A program made the position numbers and the translations under genes. A DNA stretch of 64,000 bases. Source: Hawksworthiomyces lignivorus (taxonomy: Eukaryota; Ascomycota; Sordariomycetes; Ophiostomatales; Ophiostomataceae). Below are positions 21,260 to 31,300 of the stretch, piece by piece. Numbering within the stretch: position 1 is the first letter of the stretch; the number at the start of each line of letters is the position of its first letter. The notes under the pieces were generated by a model. It ran no database searches and had not been told where the DNA came from. It was given only the letters and a program-made list of their open reading frames with translations. Location of the stretch: positions 1 through 64,000 of the forward strand of contig NTMA01000019.1 of assembly GCA_002917075.1 (NCBI GenBank), read 5' to 3'.

Positions 21260-22702
21260 ATGCCGTCTTCGACTCTTATCAAGGACGCTACCGTCATCAC
21301 GGTAGACGAAAAACTTGGTATCCAGACCCATTGCGACATTCTTATTGAAGAGGGATTCATTAAGACGGTTGGGCCCGGGTTGCAGGCGAGTGAGGCGACA
21401 GAAGTGATTGACGGAGCGAACTGCATTGTTTCACCCGGTTTTGTGGACACCCACCATCACATGTGGCAGCAGCTTATCCGCGGTGTCACCACGGATTGGT
21501 CACTGGCCAATTACATTGAAAGCATTCGCAATATATACGGCAGCCTCTATACGCCAGATGATGTATATGCGGCAAACTACTTTGCTGGCCTCGACCTGAT
21601 CAACAATGGCATTACAACTGTCATTGATCACTGCCACATCCTAAATTCGTCAAAGCACGTGGATGCGGCGGTAAAGGGGCTTAAGGACGCCGGTGTCCGG
21701 GGTACTTGGTGTTTTGGGTTCTATGTGAACCCTAGTCGTGCCGATCTGCCAGAGGCCAACCACACCGTGTCGACTCCGACCGGATTTGATCACAATGCCC
21801 GCATTGCTGAAGCAAAGCGGGCTCGTAAGGTCCACTTTCCCGACAACAACCCCGACACGCAGCTTCTCACTTTTGGCGGTGCACCGGCAGAAGCGGAAGG
21901 CATGACAGAAGAAGCCTTGAGGGAGGAAATTGCTTTCTTCCGGTCCATCGGAGCTCGTGTCATTACCATGCATGTGGCAATGGGATGCTATGACGTGCAT
22001 CACGAGGTGGTGCAGCACTTAGGCGATGCCAACTGCTTGGGGAAGGATCTGCTCTTCAGCCATGGAGCTACATTCACAGATTCGGAGATCAAACTCATTA
22101 AAGAATCGGGAGCAGGCATTTCGTCCACACCTGAAACAGAGTTGCAGATGGGCATGGGCCACCCTGTGGCCTTCAAAGCAGCTGCGCAGGGCTGTCATGT
22201 CGGTCTGGGAATCGACATCACCAGTAACCAGAACAACGATATGCTGGCGTTGATGCGTCTTCTGTTGCAGGCCGAGCGCGGGAAGCGCAACAGCGAGTTG
22301 CAAGGCAAGAGCACTCCGTACAGCATTACGCCGCAGTCGCATGAGGCTCTTTATATGGCTACTATGGGCGGTGCTGAATCGATTGGCCTGGATCATCTGG
22401 TGGGCAGTATCACGCCGGGCAAGCGAGCTGATCTAGTGATTACGCAATGCGATGATATGAATACAGTGCCAATGACCAATCCTATCGGTGCACTCATGTT
22501 CAACGCTCACATAGGAAATATCGACACCGTCCTTATTAACGGAAAAATTGTAAAGAAGGGGGGACAAGTGCTGAATGTCGATTGGCCTAAACTGAGAGAC
22601 GACGTTCGCCAGCGGTCACAGAGACTGTATAGCATCGCGCAAAATGCGCCGTCGCCTGCAGACCGTCTTTGGACTACTCTGATCACTCAACAACCTAGAT
22701 AG
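21260..22702 (+). CDS. Amidohydrolase-superfamily enzyme (TRZ/ATZ-type chlorohydrolase/deaminase)
   Basis: A single intronless frame of 480 aa begins at an ATG with composite-sandwich sequence (LIKDATVITVDEK). Metal ligands are visible: FVDTHHHMWQQ (HxH), ITMHVAMGCYD (third His), FSHGATF (fourth His) and GLGIDITSNQNNDM (Asp). The closing strand TPGKRADLVI and VLINGKIVKKGGQVL are classic for this family. Members hydrolyse amino, chloro or amide groups from heterocycles such as triazines, purines and hydantoin-like rings. The length suits the ATZ/TRZ branch. Codon usage is more GC-rich than the AT-rich flanks. Lack of introns and this family make bacterial ancestry possible, but it is not shown here. 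Its substrate might relate to the neighbouring FAH-like and cupin genes. Confidence 0.88.
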   Translation: MPSSTLIKDATVITVDEKLGIQTHCDILIEEGFIKTVGPGLQASEATEVIDGANCIVSPGFVDTHHHMWQQLIRGVTTDWSLANYIESIRNIYGSLYTPDDVYAANYFAGLDLINNGITTVIDHCHILNSSKHVDAAVKGLKDAGVRGTWCFGFYVNPSRADLPEANHTVSTPTGFDHNARIAEAKRARKVHFPDNNPDTQLLTFGGAPAEAEGMTEEALREEIAFFRSIGARVITMHVAMGCYDVHHEVVQHLGDANCLGKDLLFSHGATFTDSEIKLIKESGAGISSTPETELQMGMGHPVAFKAAAQGCHVGLGIDITSNQNNDMLALMRLLLQAERGKRNSELQGKSTPYSITPQSHEALYMATMGGAESIGLDHLVGSITPGKRADLVITQCDDMNTVPMTNPIGALMFNAHIGNIDTVLINGKIVKKGGQVLNVDWPKLRDDVRQRSQRLYSIAQNAPSPADRLWTTLITQQPR

Positions 22703-23470
22703 CTTTCCATTAATCGTGTCTAAACAACTATATGATATTCGGTTTGCGAGAAAATTTACCCCAAAACGACGGTGTTACCAATCAAAGGGGAAATCTGAAT
22801 AATTATTGTCTTCTTAGATTCGCCGTATACAAATTTCTAAACATCAAATTGATGTATTCAATGAAATGTCCTTTGAATATTCGATATTATGGCCCCGTCG
22901 GAGGTTTTATCAAGAGAGATTTTCTTGAAGCATCTGTTGCAAACCTCATATTCAGCCATGGTGTTTCTCTCGTAGCATATAGAGTATTGAATCTATTTAA
23001 GTAAATACTCGTCAAGCTAAGATGAGACATCTTGAATTGTCTACTAACTTCGGAGCACAAGAGCTTGAATCACTAATAAGTTATTAATGATATACAAGAA
23101 AAAAGGCGCTTTTTATTGGATTTTCAATCGTATAGCAACAAACACAGTGCAACAAAATCCAAGTTCGATGAAACGGCAAGGCATAGCTATCCATTCTCTT
23201 AGTACTATACTCTTATACAATGGTTAAAGCATTCTGCCACTTTACTCGTTCCTCCTTAAATATTATTATGATCAGGATGTGGTATTGAGACCTTGATTGC
23301 AATAGGTAAAAGCTTTGAAAATTGAAACGAAATGCGCGATAGTTCTAACATGGCACTCATACCCCTTATCTTGTAACCTATATCCAACAAAGATGTTGTG
23401 TCCTTTAATTTTGATAATCCATACGCGTAAGTAGTCAAGATTAGTTAAGAAATACGATTAAACTCGTCGT
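22703..23470. other. Gene-free AT-rich interval
   Basis: No supported gene. It separates the 3' ends of the amidohydrolase and the sulfatase remnant and probably contains both polyadenylation regions. Confidence 0.5.
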
Positions 23471-24712
23471 TCAGCCACCTCGAGTGACTTGTCCTCTAGG
23501 TGTTTCTTCCCCTGGCTTTGCCTGAATCCACGCAATTGCTTGATTTACGTGGTTACCGCCGATTAGGTCTTCTTTGTTAGCTCCCCACTCGTCTCCGGTA
23601 GTCTCAATCTCCTCATAAGGGGTCCACAGTACGCCTGACTTCTCTACATAATCGTCCCACAGCTTTAGCAAATCTTTCACCTTTTCCGGTTCTACGTCCA
23701 CCAAGTCATTTGTCTCGCCAGGATCCTCGTCAAGATTGTAAAGTTGCCATTTGCCACCTCCTGCTGCAGATTCGATATGCACTAGCTTCCAACTTCCCTG
23801 GCGAATGGCACCGCGCCCAAAAAGCTCCCAGCCCATATAGCTATTGCCATCAGCCGAGTATATGACATCCGATGCGCCCGGATCCGACTTGTCCGATGTT
23901 AGGAATGTTAGCCAAGACTTTCCGCGCATGGCGGCAACCTTGTGGCCTTTGAAGATGCCGTCCTTGCCTTCGGCTGCAGGGTGAGTTATTCCCGCCATCT
24001 CGAGGAATGTTGGAGCGATATCCATGACTGTCGTGAAGGCACGCACAAGTGAACCTTTCCGCAATTGTGCTGCAATCTTAGGATAGTGGATAACTGGTGC
24101 TAACAAAGGTTAGAAACCGTGAAAATTATGATACATGACAACCTTAAGTCTCGGATGGAAATATGATAAAGTTGTTCTTACTGAAGGGACTTTGATTCCT
24201 CCTTTGGTAGAGTACATCTTGTAAAGTCTACTGGGAGCGGTACTCGCCTGTGCCCAGCGCGTACCGTAACAGGTATAGCTGTCTGCGTGCCCAATGTTCT
24301 CGAACGTGTTGTTATAGTACTTTCGGACCACACGCATCAGGTCGGCTCCCATGGTGGGGATAGCTTCATAGTCGGCGCCTTCGGCACCGCTTTCACTTTG
24401 GAAGATGATAGCAGTGTTGTCGAATTCGCCACTCCTCTTCAAATATTGCACGATCTTGCCAACATTCTGATCAATGTTGTCGACCATACCAGCAAAGCAC
24501 TGCATCGCTTTGGCACTGCACTTGCGCTCGTATGGCGTCATCTGTTCCCATTCAATATTCATAGGGCCGGCAACAAAGTCGTGAGGACGTATATCCTTGG
24601 AAATGATGCCTAGCTTCTTCATGTTTTCTAGGCGTCTGAGCCGTAAGGCGGCGGGCCCGTCATCATGGATACCATCGTACCGGTCACGATTAGCATCACT
24701 ACACTGAAGAGG
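23471..24712 (-). pseudogene. Sulfatase (arylsulfatase family), C-terminal two thirds only
   Basis: Family sequence begins abruptly at about 24712 with PLQCSDANRDRYDGIHDDGP and runs on through RLRRLENMKKLGIISKDI, MTPYERKCSAKAMQCFAG, MVDNIDQNVGKIVQYLKRSG, the metal-site region QSESGAEGADYEA, GGIKVPS and, after an intron, VIHYPKIAAQL and the C-terminal subdomain to 23471. The N-terminal third is missing, including the C/S-x-P-x-R site that is converted to formylglycine, so no active enzyme is possible. At the remaining intron (GTAAGA near 24180 to TAG near 24101) the flanking frames do not match, which suggests an additional 1-nt indel. It faces away from a permease that is also 5'-truncated. 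Confidence 0.82.
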
Positions 24713-24861
24713 CTAGTGAGGAGCGAGTATTGCTCACTATGGCCTTCCGCTGGAGGCCAGCAATTCTACACACTGGTACCGAACGCTTGTTTATTTCAAA
24801 CAAAGTCCATCTTCACCCAAAGCAAAATTGATCACGTCTGACTTAGGTACAAATGAAATAG
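24713..24861. other. Joint between two 5'-truncated divergent genes, hairpin-rich
   Basis: These 149 bp replace the missing 5' halves of the sulfatase (left) and permease (right). They contain two imperfect palindromes, GTGAGGAGCGAGTATTGCTCAC near 24715-24738 and GGCCTTCCGCTGGAGGCC near 24743-24760. Intron-acceptor-like TAG triplets abut both gene remnants, so part may be leftover intron. The rest may be a small insertion or deletion scar. Confidence 0.5.
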
Positions 24862-26384
24862 GTCGTTGCCCCTGAAAAATACCGCCGCTTCTTGTCCTAT
24901 GCAGTTGGGTGGTGTATTCTTGTTGGCGAACTCTCTGTGACTGCAGGGTGTGCTCTGAACTGTGCCGAGATTATCGGAACCTTTGCAGAGATCGTCCATG
25001 ACGGGTTTGAGTGGAAGGTATTACACCTGCTAGCTTTAAGCTGATAGTTCTGTTTCAAGCTTGGCTGATCTGACGTGCCATTTAGCAATACATGGATTTT
25101 GCAGTGTACTGTTTGTTTCTCATCATTTCATTCAGTATCGTCATTTTAGCTGGCCAAGACAACTTGCCCAAGTTTCAGGTGTTCGGGGCCGTCTTCAATG
25201 TCTTGTCCGGCTTTACTTGGGCTATTGTCTTCTTGGCCATGGCTCCTAAGACGAGCGCCAAATTCGTCTTTACCGAATTCATCAATACAAGCGGATGGAG
25301 CTCAGACAGCTGGGTCTTCATCTTGAGCTTTTACGTTCCAATTTATGGTCTATATGGCACAGATGGTGTAATGCATTGTACGTCTATGCGTGACTGAAAA
25401 GGTCGACTCGATCACACAAGCATCTCTTCTCTTTATGCTCTAACATGACTTCACAGTGGCCGGAGAAATGAAGAACGTAGCACGCGATGCCCCTCGTGTC
25501 ATGGTATGGTCCATGGCCTGGGCGGGTGTCACTGCCTGGCTTTCTGCAACAATCATGTGCTTCACAGTTGGGCCAAACTGGGCGGATGCTTTAGACGAAT
25601 TATCCAGCTATTTGTCGTGGTTTATGGAGGTTACCGGCTCAGTGTACGGAGGAGGAGTGTTCTGTGCCGTCATCATGATCGGGTTAAATGTACGTTTTCA
25701 CTGTCCTCCTTTCTTCATCCCTGTCACCTTGGAGTATTGACTCAAGACCAAAAACTTCTGTTAGATTCTCATCACTCTGAACACGTCCTGTGCCGCTGCC
25801 CGTATGGTCTGGAGCATGGCACAAGAACATGCCTTCCCCTACTCCGACTATCTATCGCACATTTCCCAGCGCTGGGGCCTTCCTATGCGGGGAATGGGCG
25901 TTTCTTCGTCGCGAACATTCTGGTCGGCCTCATTGTCCTCGGCTCAGAATTGGCCTTCTATGCCATCTTGTCCGGCGGCGGCGTCGCGCTACAGCTCTCT
26001 TACGCCATCCCAATTACATGCGTTGTATTGAGAGGCCGCGATAAGGTTATGCCCCACCGGCCATCCTTTGATCTAGGAAATAGGACCGGGTACGTCTTGA
26101 ACTGGATTAGCATCCTCTGGAGCATCGTTGTGGTTCTATTTTACGTCTTTCCTCAATTTCTACCTATCATCGGCGACATTGCAATCATGAACTGGGCCAT
26201 TGCCATTTTGGGAGCAATTTTCATCTTTGCGATAGTTGTCTGGTTTGCCAAAGCAAGGAATACGTATCTCGTGAGACAGGATGTACATCCAATTTTGGAC
26301 AGCGTGGAGTGCGGCTCCGTTCACAGTGCCGAAAATGAGGCAGACCAACCAGTTTCGCCGGAAGAGGCAATTGTCAAGAAATAA
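24862..26384 (+). pseudogene. Amino-acid/choline permease (APC family), 5'-truncated and frameshifted
   Basis: Recognisable APC sequence starts inside the protein at VVAPEKYRRFLSYAVGW and continues across introns at about 25018-25085, 25380-25457 and 25690-25764 through NTSGWSSDSWVFILSFY, LYGTDGVMHLAGEMKNVARD, AARMVWSMAQEHAFPYSDYL and ISQRWGLPMRGM. There the frame breaks near 25897-25905: one base appears to be missing before FFVANILVGLIVLGSELAFY. The remaining C-terminus, with four to five helices, runs to 26384. About 110 N-terminal residues (helices 1-3) are absent. Intact relatives import GABA, choline or amino acids at the plasma membrane. Both lesions indicate a non-functional gene. Confidence 0.8.
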
Positions 26385-26672
26385 AATGTTTGTAAATGAT
26401 ATATAGCGAGGTCGATGAATGTAAGGTCATATTGCTGTTTATCAAGTTATTTATTGAAAGTTGAAATTGAAATAACAATCTTGGCGTTGTAGTGTTCTTA
26501 CGAGAGATTTTTCCAATACGGTCCAGGTTACTAGTTCCTATCTACATCATTATTTGTATGTCAAAACGTAGTAAGGATGTTGTGTTAGTTAAACTGCAAC
26601 GATAGGCTCTCCTCTCCGCTCACATTCGCGCGCAAGTAAGGCTCAGTCGTGATGTGGACTGTCCCATAGTTC

Positions 26673-28109
26673 TCAAAGGAAGATCTCGACTGCGTTGTAG
26701 TGTTCGAATCGTGTATTAGTGGACAGGACTTGATACAAATCAGCGACTTTATTTCTCCTTTCCAGATGATCACAGTTGCAGATTCCAGCGATGAACACTA
26801 GCCACGGTAGGTTTGTTAGAAACCCTAGTAAGTCTTTGATGCGGATTAGCCCTTCGAAAAGTTTGGCTACGTGGTATTGCGCATGTTCGGCAAAGGCAAA
26901 CATGTGGAGGCGCTTATAAGCGTAGAGGATTCCGGCATGATGATATAATGCAACTAGTTGGATGAAATCGCGCTTAGCTCTTTCGGTACGTGATTCTAGC
27001 AAAGGTCCCGCAAGCAGCAGAGTCGAGCCCCGGGCGAGCTCAAACTGGTTCTCAAGCTCTGCGACCGAAGCGATGCAAAGAGGGCCATCCTCGTTGACTC
27101 GCTGCATGGGCCATGTCGTGATAGAATGGACAATCCGTAAGAAATTCCCAAAAAGATCGTGGTCTATCTCGGGCAACACCGCTTGCCGAATGTGGTCGGT
27201 GTGGAATAGAGTGGTGCATGTCAGAATATCATATTCGGCGGCTTGGTTCTTCAGAAACAAAAAGGTCTCGTTTCTCGGATTCTGTGTAAACAATAGGGTT
27301 TTGATAAGAACCCGAACAGCTTGTCTGTGGAACCGCGTTAGGGAAAGATGAGATTGTAGAAGAGAATGGTTGGAGAGGACCAGCGCCGCCGCAAGGATCG
27401 CCTCGATGTCTTCGACGACATCGCAATCGAGCAGTAGGTCATGGCCAGCACTCTGTTTCGTCAGCTGTCGGACCCGCTCTGTGATCATAGCTATCGTCGT
27501 TTGGCAAGCGGACATCATAAACTCCTCGTCCGTTCCAGACTTGGATGGCGTGTGCGTAGTTGATATAACTAAGATTGCAAGCTTTAAGACGGGCTGTTTT
27601 GCGGCCAGGGGTATGATGAGACGTCGATATTCATTTTCCTCCGAATCAAGCCATACCATCATAGGCGCAATTGTTGTTGCATAGTGGTGCATCAAGCGGT
27701 CCAAGATAGGTTCTGCGAAAAGTTCGGCAATAGATGTGATCGGCGACTCGGTCTGTTGGCTGTCAAGTTGGACATTAGTTGGCGCCTCTTTAGTAAGGAC
27801 ACCGAGATCTCGTCCATTGTCAGTTGGATGAGTGGCGGGAGTAGCCAGCCCCCGATATCGGCCACGAATGGCAATCGAGTTCGTTCAGCGGAGAGGGCGA
27901 CCGTATCCCGGGTAAGGGAAACCTTTCTTGGAGCATTTGAAACAGGACGGCAACTTTCGGTCACAGCGGATCCGCCTTGCATTGCATCGTCGACAATCTT
28001 TAAGGTTAGACCTTTGCCTGAAACGATATGCTAACTCAGGATTTTTACCTGTTACGGAGAAGACGATTGATCCGCCTACAGGCGGACGAATTGGATTGTT
28101 CGCAAGCAT
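26673..28109 (-). pseudogene. Zn2Cys6 transcription factor with nonsense codon and altered sixth cysteine
   Basis: From an ATG at 28109, the N-terminus leads to CRRCNARRIRCDRKLPSCFK and CSKKGFPYPGYGRPLR. The sixth zinc ligand, normally Cys before PGYG, is Tyr here (TAC for TGC). A TGA at 27885-27887 follows PLR, where relatives have Trp (TGG). The same frame resumes as TNSIAIRGRYRG and continues to ITSIAELFAEPILDRLMHHY and the fungal-specific regulatory domain (fungal_trans_2 type), ending at 26673. With one lost cluster ligand and one stop it is probably inactive. It would have belonged to the family that regulates nearby nutrient genes. Its position beside the permease remnant suggests the whole segment is decaying. 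Confidence 0.72.
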
Positions 28110-29194
28110 AGCGCATACAATGTCGATAAGCAAGAGCACTACAGAGGAGGATAAAGAATTGACGAGCAATGCGTTGCGCAACTGTATCTCTCGTTCAGAT
28201 TGATGCTGTTTGAATTTTAGCACAAACTTGAGAGATGGGGACGCAAAGCTATGTAGGCAACGCTTTGTCCTTGGACGAGTAACAACAGAGGTCTTTATCA
28301 GCGTTATCAGCAGATAGCAACGTATGGAGCCACAGGCTGCAGGCAATAATCATCCAAGAGGCTAAACCATCATATTAGCGTAGCAAAATATCGGGGAATT
28401 AGTGGAGAATGGTATTTCTGATCTAGAGGGGAAAGGCCTAGTAAAAAGAAGAGATGATACACTACATTTCGCACGATATTTGGACACGACATTAAAAAAA
28501 AACATCGAAGACCTCGTTTGTTTAGGCGGCAATTTGATTTACGAGAGCCTTTTCTTCGCTTAATGCTTTGTATAGAACAACTATCACCACTTTCACGTGT
28601 TAAAATAGAATTAACGATATCTACCACTGCTTCTCAATCTAATCAATGAACTTCGCCGCTAAGAAAAAGGCCCGCAAGTCCATTTTAGAATAAAATCCGC
28701 AGGATTTATTGGGGTAGCAGAGACGCCTCTAACGGCTCTCGTGGATGAGTCGTGCGGGAGCTAAAGTTCAAGCCACTCCCGGGTCTTTGGCCCGTGGGTG
28801 TCTCTGTATCTTATGGACACACATATGGATATGCTCATTGCATTGACGAATTTTGGTAATTTGCACGGTTGTCATTAAGGATATATAAATTATGGCAATA
28901 TTTCGGTGCCAAAAGAGGTTTGATAATTGATGTTTACTGTTCATATGAGCGTCTATGAATTTCATCCATGGATTACCACCTTAGTTATATAATTCCTCGC
29001 CGAATTTTAGATTATAAGCCTAATGTCCCAGGATTGATCAGCAAGAAGAATAGTTTTTCTAACCTTTAATTTAATCTATTTGTGTAGAATTTACACGCGT
29101 TCGCCTATTGTCAGGTTTAACACAACAATAAACCTGTTATCGACGACATTTAGTGCGGTGGTATACCAAAGACACAGCTATATACGATTTTTCT
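28110..29194. other. Gene-free interval
   Basis: No supported gene. The sequence is AT-rich and no repeat family recognised elsewhere in the window is present. It holds the downstream flank of the serine dehydratase gene. Confidence 0.5.
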
Positions 29195-31300
29195 TCAACA
29201 GTCCGGAACGCTAACTGGAATATTAAAAGGGACGCTTGTCGCCAACCCGCTCAGACTCGTCTCCTTGAACTCGTCACGCATCCCTCTGGCCGTCACACGC
29301 ATTGCACGGATAGCATCATCTAGGCGGACTTTCTGGTTACCAGAGCTGCTAAGGGCCAAATTTGCGCTGGAGATGGCCTTGATGGCTCCGAGGGCATTGC
29401 GCTCGATGCAAGGCGCTTGGACAAGCCCTGCAATGGGATCACACGTGAGACCCAAGTTGTGTTCGATACCAATTTCGGCTGCCTGCTCGATGATCTCCGG
29501 GCTTGCGCCCATGCACGCGGCAAAGGCACCAGCAGCCATGGAGCAGGCCACGCCAACTTCGGCCATACATCCACCCTCAGCAGCAGAAATGCTGGCACCG
29601 CGCTTGTACAGCATTCCAATGGCAGCGGCCGTCAAAAGGAACGTTGGAATGTCGCGCTTCGGGTCGTCGCTGATGAACTCGATGATGTACTTGAGCACTG
29701 CGGGGATGATACCGGCAGCACCGTTCGTGGGCGCAGTGACAATGCGGCCACCTGCCGCGTTTGTCTCGTTGACAGCAATAGCATATACACTGAGATGGTC
29801 AAGCTCGGGGAAAGTAGTCCGCCGCATTGGGCTGGGTATGATGGGATGCTCAAGCGAACCAACCAGCCGTGGAGGTCCTTTCCTTGTTTTTATTCCCTGT
29901 TGGCTGTTTTGAATAAGGGCCGTTGACGACGGCGACTCTTGCGCTGGGTTTCCCCACGCAGGAGAAATTATAGTCTTACCCATAGCAGCAGGAAGTATTT
30001 CCCTGTAAAGTCCTCTCGCCAGGCGGCTATACAAACCAGGTGCCCGTCGGTGGAGTTTTAGCGCTCCGGGAAGTGTTGAGTCTGCCGGCGCTTTAACACC
30101 TTCATAAATGCTGTTATCCATAACCTCCCAGATGCGAAAAATCTTGTTGAAAATCTCGTCGTCCGTGTAGCCCTGGCTTTTCTCATTCTCAAATACAAGC
30201 TGCGCAATTGTCAGATTGTGCTTGCGGCACAAAGCGAGGAGACTATTCGCATCTCGGAACGGATAGCGAGGATGTCGTTGCTGCTCTTTGCTACCGGTCG
30301 AATTGTCCATGACGATGGGTGAATCTGGTTCTTGCTCGCCATAGGCCAGCATTGTACTCTCTACGGCTGCTCCGTCCGGAAGCTTGACCTCTGATCCAGT
30401 CCTGCGGTCGCCAGCCGCATCACGTCTACGAATTTCCTTGTAGAACATATTCTCAGCCAGATCTGGTGGATGGCCAGCGCCGATAATAGACTCATTGTTG
30501 ATTGCCAATGCGCGACTCTCTTCATCGCTATATGATGTCGATGTATTTGCGGTTGCGATAACGGCGGTGGATAAGGCGCCATTGACAACGAAGCCGCCAC
30601 CTACACTGAACATATCGTTGGTAGCTAGCATGTTGCCGTCTTCGTCGAACACAGTTAGGCGCATACCGTTGCTATGGAGTGCGAGCTTTTTACCCCATTT
30701 CCATCTAAAGTCGCGCAAATAATCAAAAGAAATCTCTTTGCCCTTGTCTCCTGGAAGTTCTCTGCCGAGGAAGAGCGATTTCTGCTCTTTTATCTGCTCG
30801 AAGCGTGCAGGCACGAACGCCGTGTCAATAGTCTCAACGTTGGCACTCTCTAAGCCCAGCAAGAGTGCGGAAGGTGTCATATGTCCTTCGCCAGTAAGGG
30901 CAAGACTGCCGTATAGTGACACATGTATCTTGTCGACACGCTGAAGCAGACCAGCCTCAGCTAGGTCCGAGACAAATATGTTGCCGGCACGCATGGGTCC
31001 CACGGTGTGAGACGACGATGGACCGATACCAATAGAAAAGAGGTCAAAGGTTGAAATAACGGCATGTTCGTGATCAGTTTCGCTGTAAGAGCCAGGCCGT
31101 GACTCTTCTTGGTCTGGACTGTGAGAAACTGGCAAAGTCGTGCCAGTCACCATGCGGATCTGGATAGGCCGATACTTTGTTGCAGACAGACTAGATTGAA
31201 CCCAGGCCCTCAGGCTGGACGCACGAGCAACATGTGCTCTACGAACCTGAGAGGCCCCACAAGTCAAGTGTACTAAACACGCTGCGCCTTTACGCCGCAT
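29195..31300 (-). CDS. Iron-sulfur L-serine dehydratase, single-chain bacterial type, with mitochondrial presequence
   Basis: An intronless 701-aa frame from the ATG at 31300. Residues 1-60 are Arg/Ser/Ala-rich with few acidic residues (MRRKGAACLVHLTCG...), a likely mitochondrial targeting sequence. The beta domain follows (DLFSIGIGPSSSHTVGPMRA), then a linker with a low-complexity insert, and the alpha domain with NETNAAGGRIVTAPTNGAAG. The Fe-S cysteines are in AEGGCMAEVG and LTCDPIAGLVQAPCIERNA. The enzyme converts L-serine to pyruvate and ammonia using an oxygen-sensitive [4Fe-4S] cluster. This class is bacterial (SdaA-like); most fungi rely on PLP-dependent serine dehydratases. It could supply pyruvate from serine in mitochondria. 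The insert between the two domains is longer than in bacterial single-chain enzymes. Confidence 0.92.
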   Translation of the reverse strand: MRRKGAACLVHLTCGASQVRRAHVARASSLRAWVQSSLSATKYRPIQIRMVTGTTLPVSHSPDQEESRPGSYSETDHEHAVISTFDLFSIGIGPSSSHTVGPMRAGNIFVSDLAEAGLLQRVDKIHVSLYGSLALTGEGHMTPSALLLGLESANVETIDTAFVPARFEQIKEQKSLFLGRELPGDKGKEISFDYLRDFRWKWGKKLALHSNGMRLTVFDEDGNMLATNDMFSVGGGFVVNGALSTAVIATANTSTSYSDEESRALAINNESIIGAGHPPDLAENMFYKEIRRRDAAGDRRTGSEVKLPDGAAVESTMLAYGEQEPDSPIVMDNSTGSKEQQRHPRYPFRDANSLLALCRKHNLTIAQLVFENEKSQGYTDDEIFNKIFRIWEVMDNSIYEGVKAPADSTLPGALKLHRRAPGLYSRLARGLYREILPAAMGKTIISPAWGNPAQESPSSTALIQNSQQGIKTRKGPPRLVGSLEHPIIPSPMRRTTFPELDHLSVYAIAVNETNAAGGRIVTAPTNGAAGIIPAVLKYIIEFISDDPKRDIPTFLLTAAAIGMLYKRGASISAAEGGCMAEVGVACSMAAGAFAACMGASPEIIEQAAEIGIEHNLGLTCDPIAGLVQAPCIERNALGAIKAISSANLALSSSGNQKVRLDDAIRAMRVTARGMRDEFKETSLSGLATSVPFNIPVSVPDC

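Noticed and set aside
24713..24861. Long intron joining missing 5' exons of the permease or sulfatase
   Set aside because: The 149 bp contain no candidate exon, the two genes run in opposite directions, and introns elsewhere are under 80 bp.
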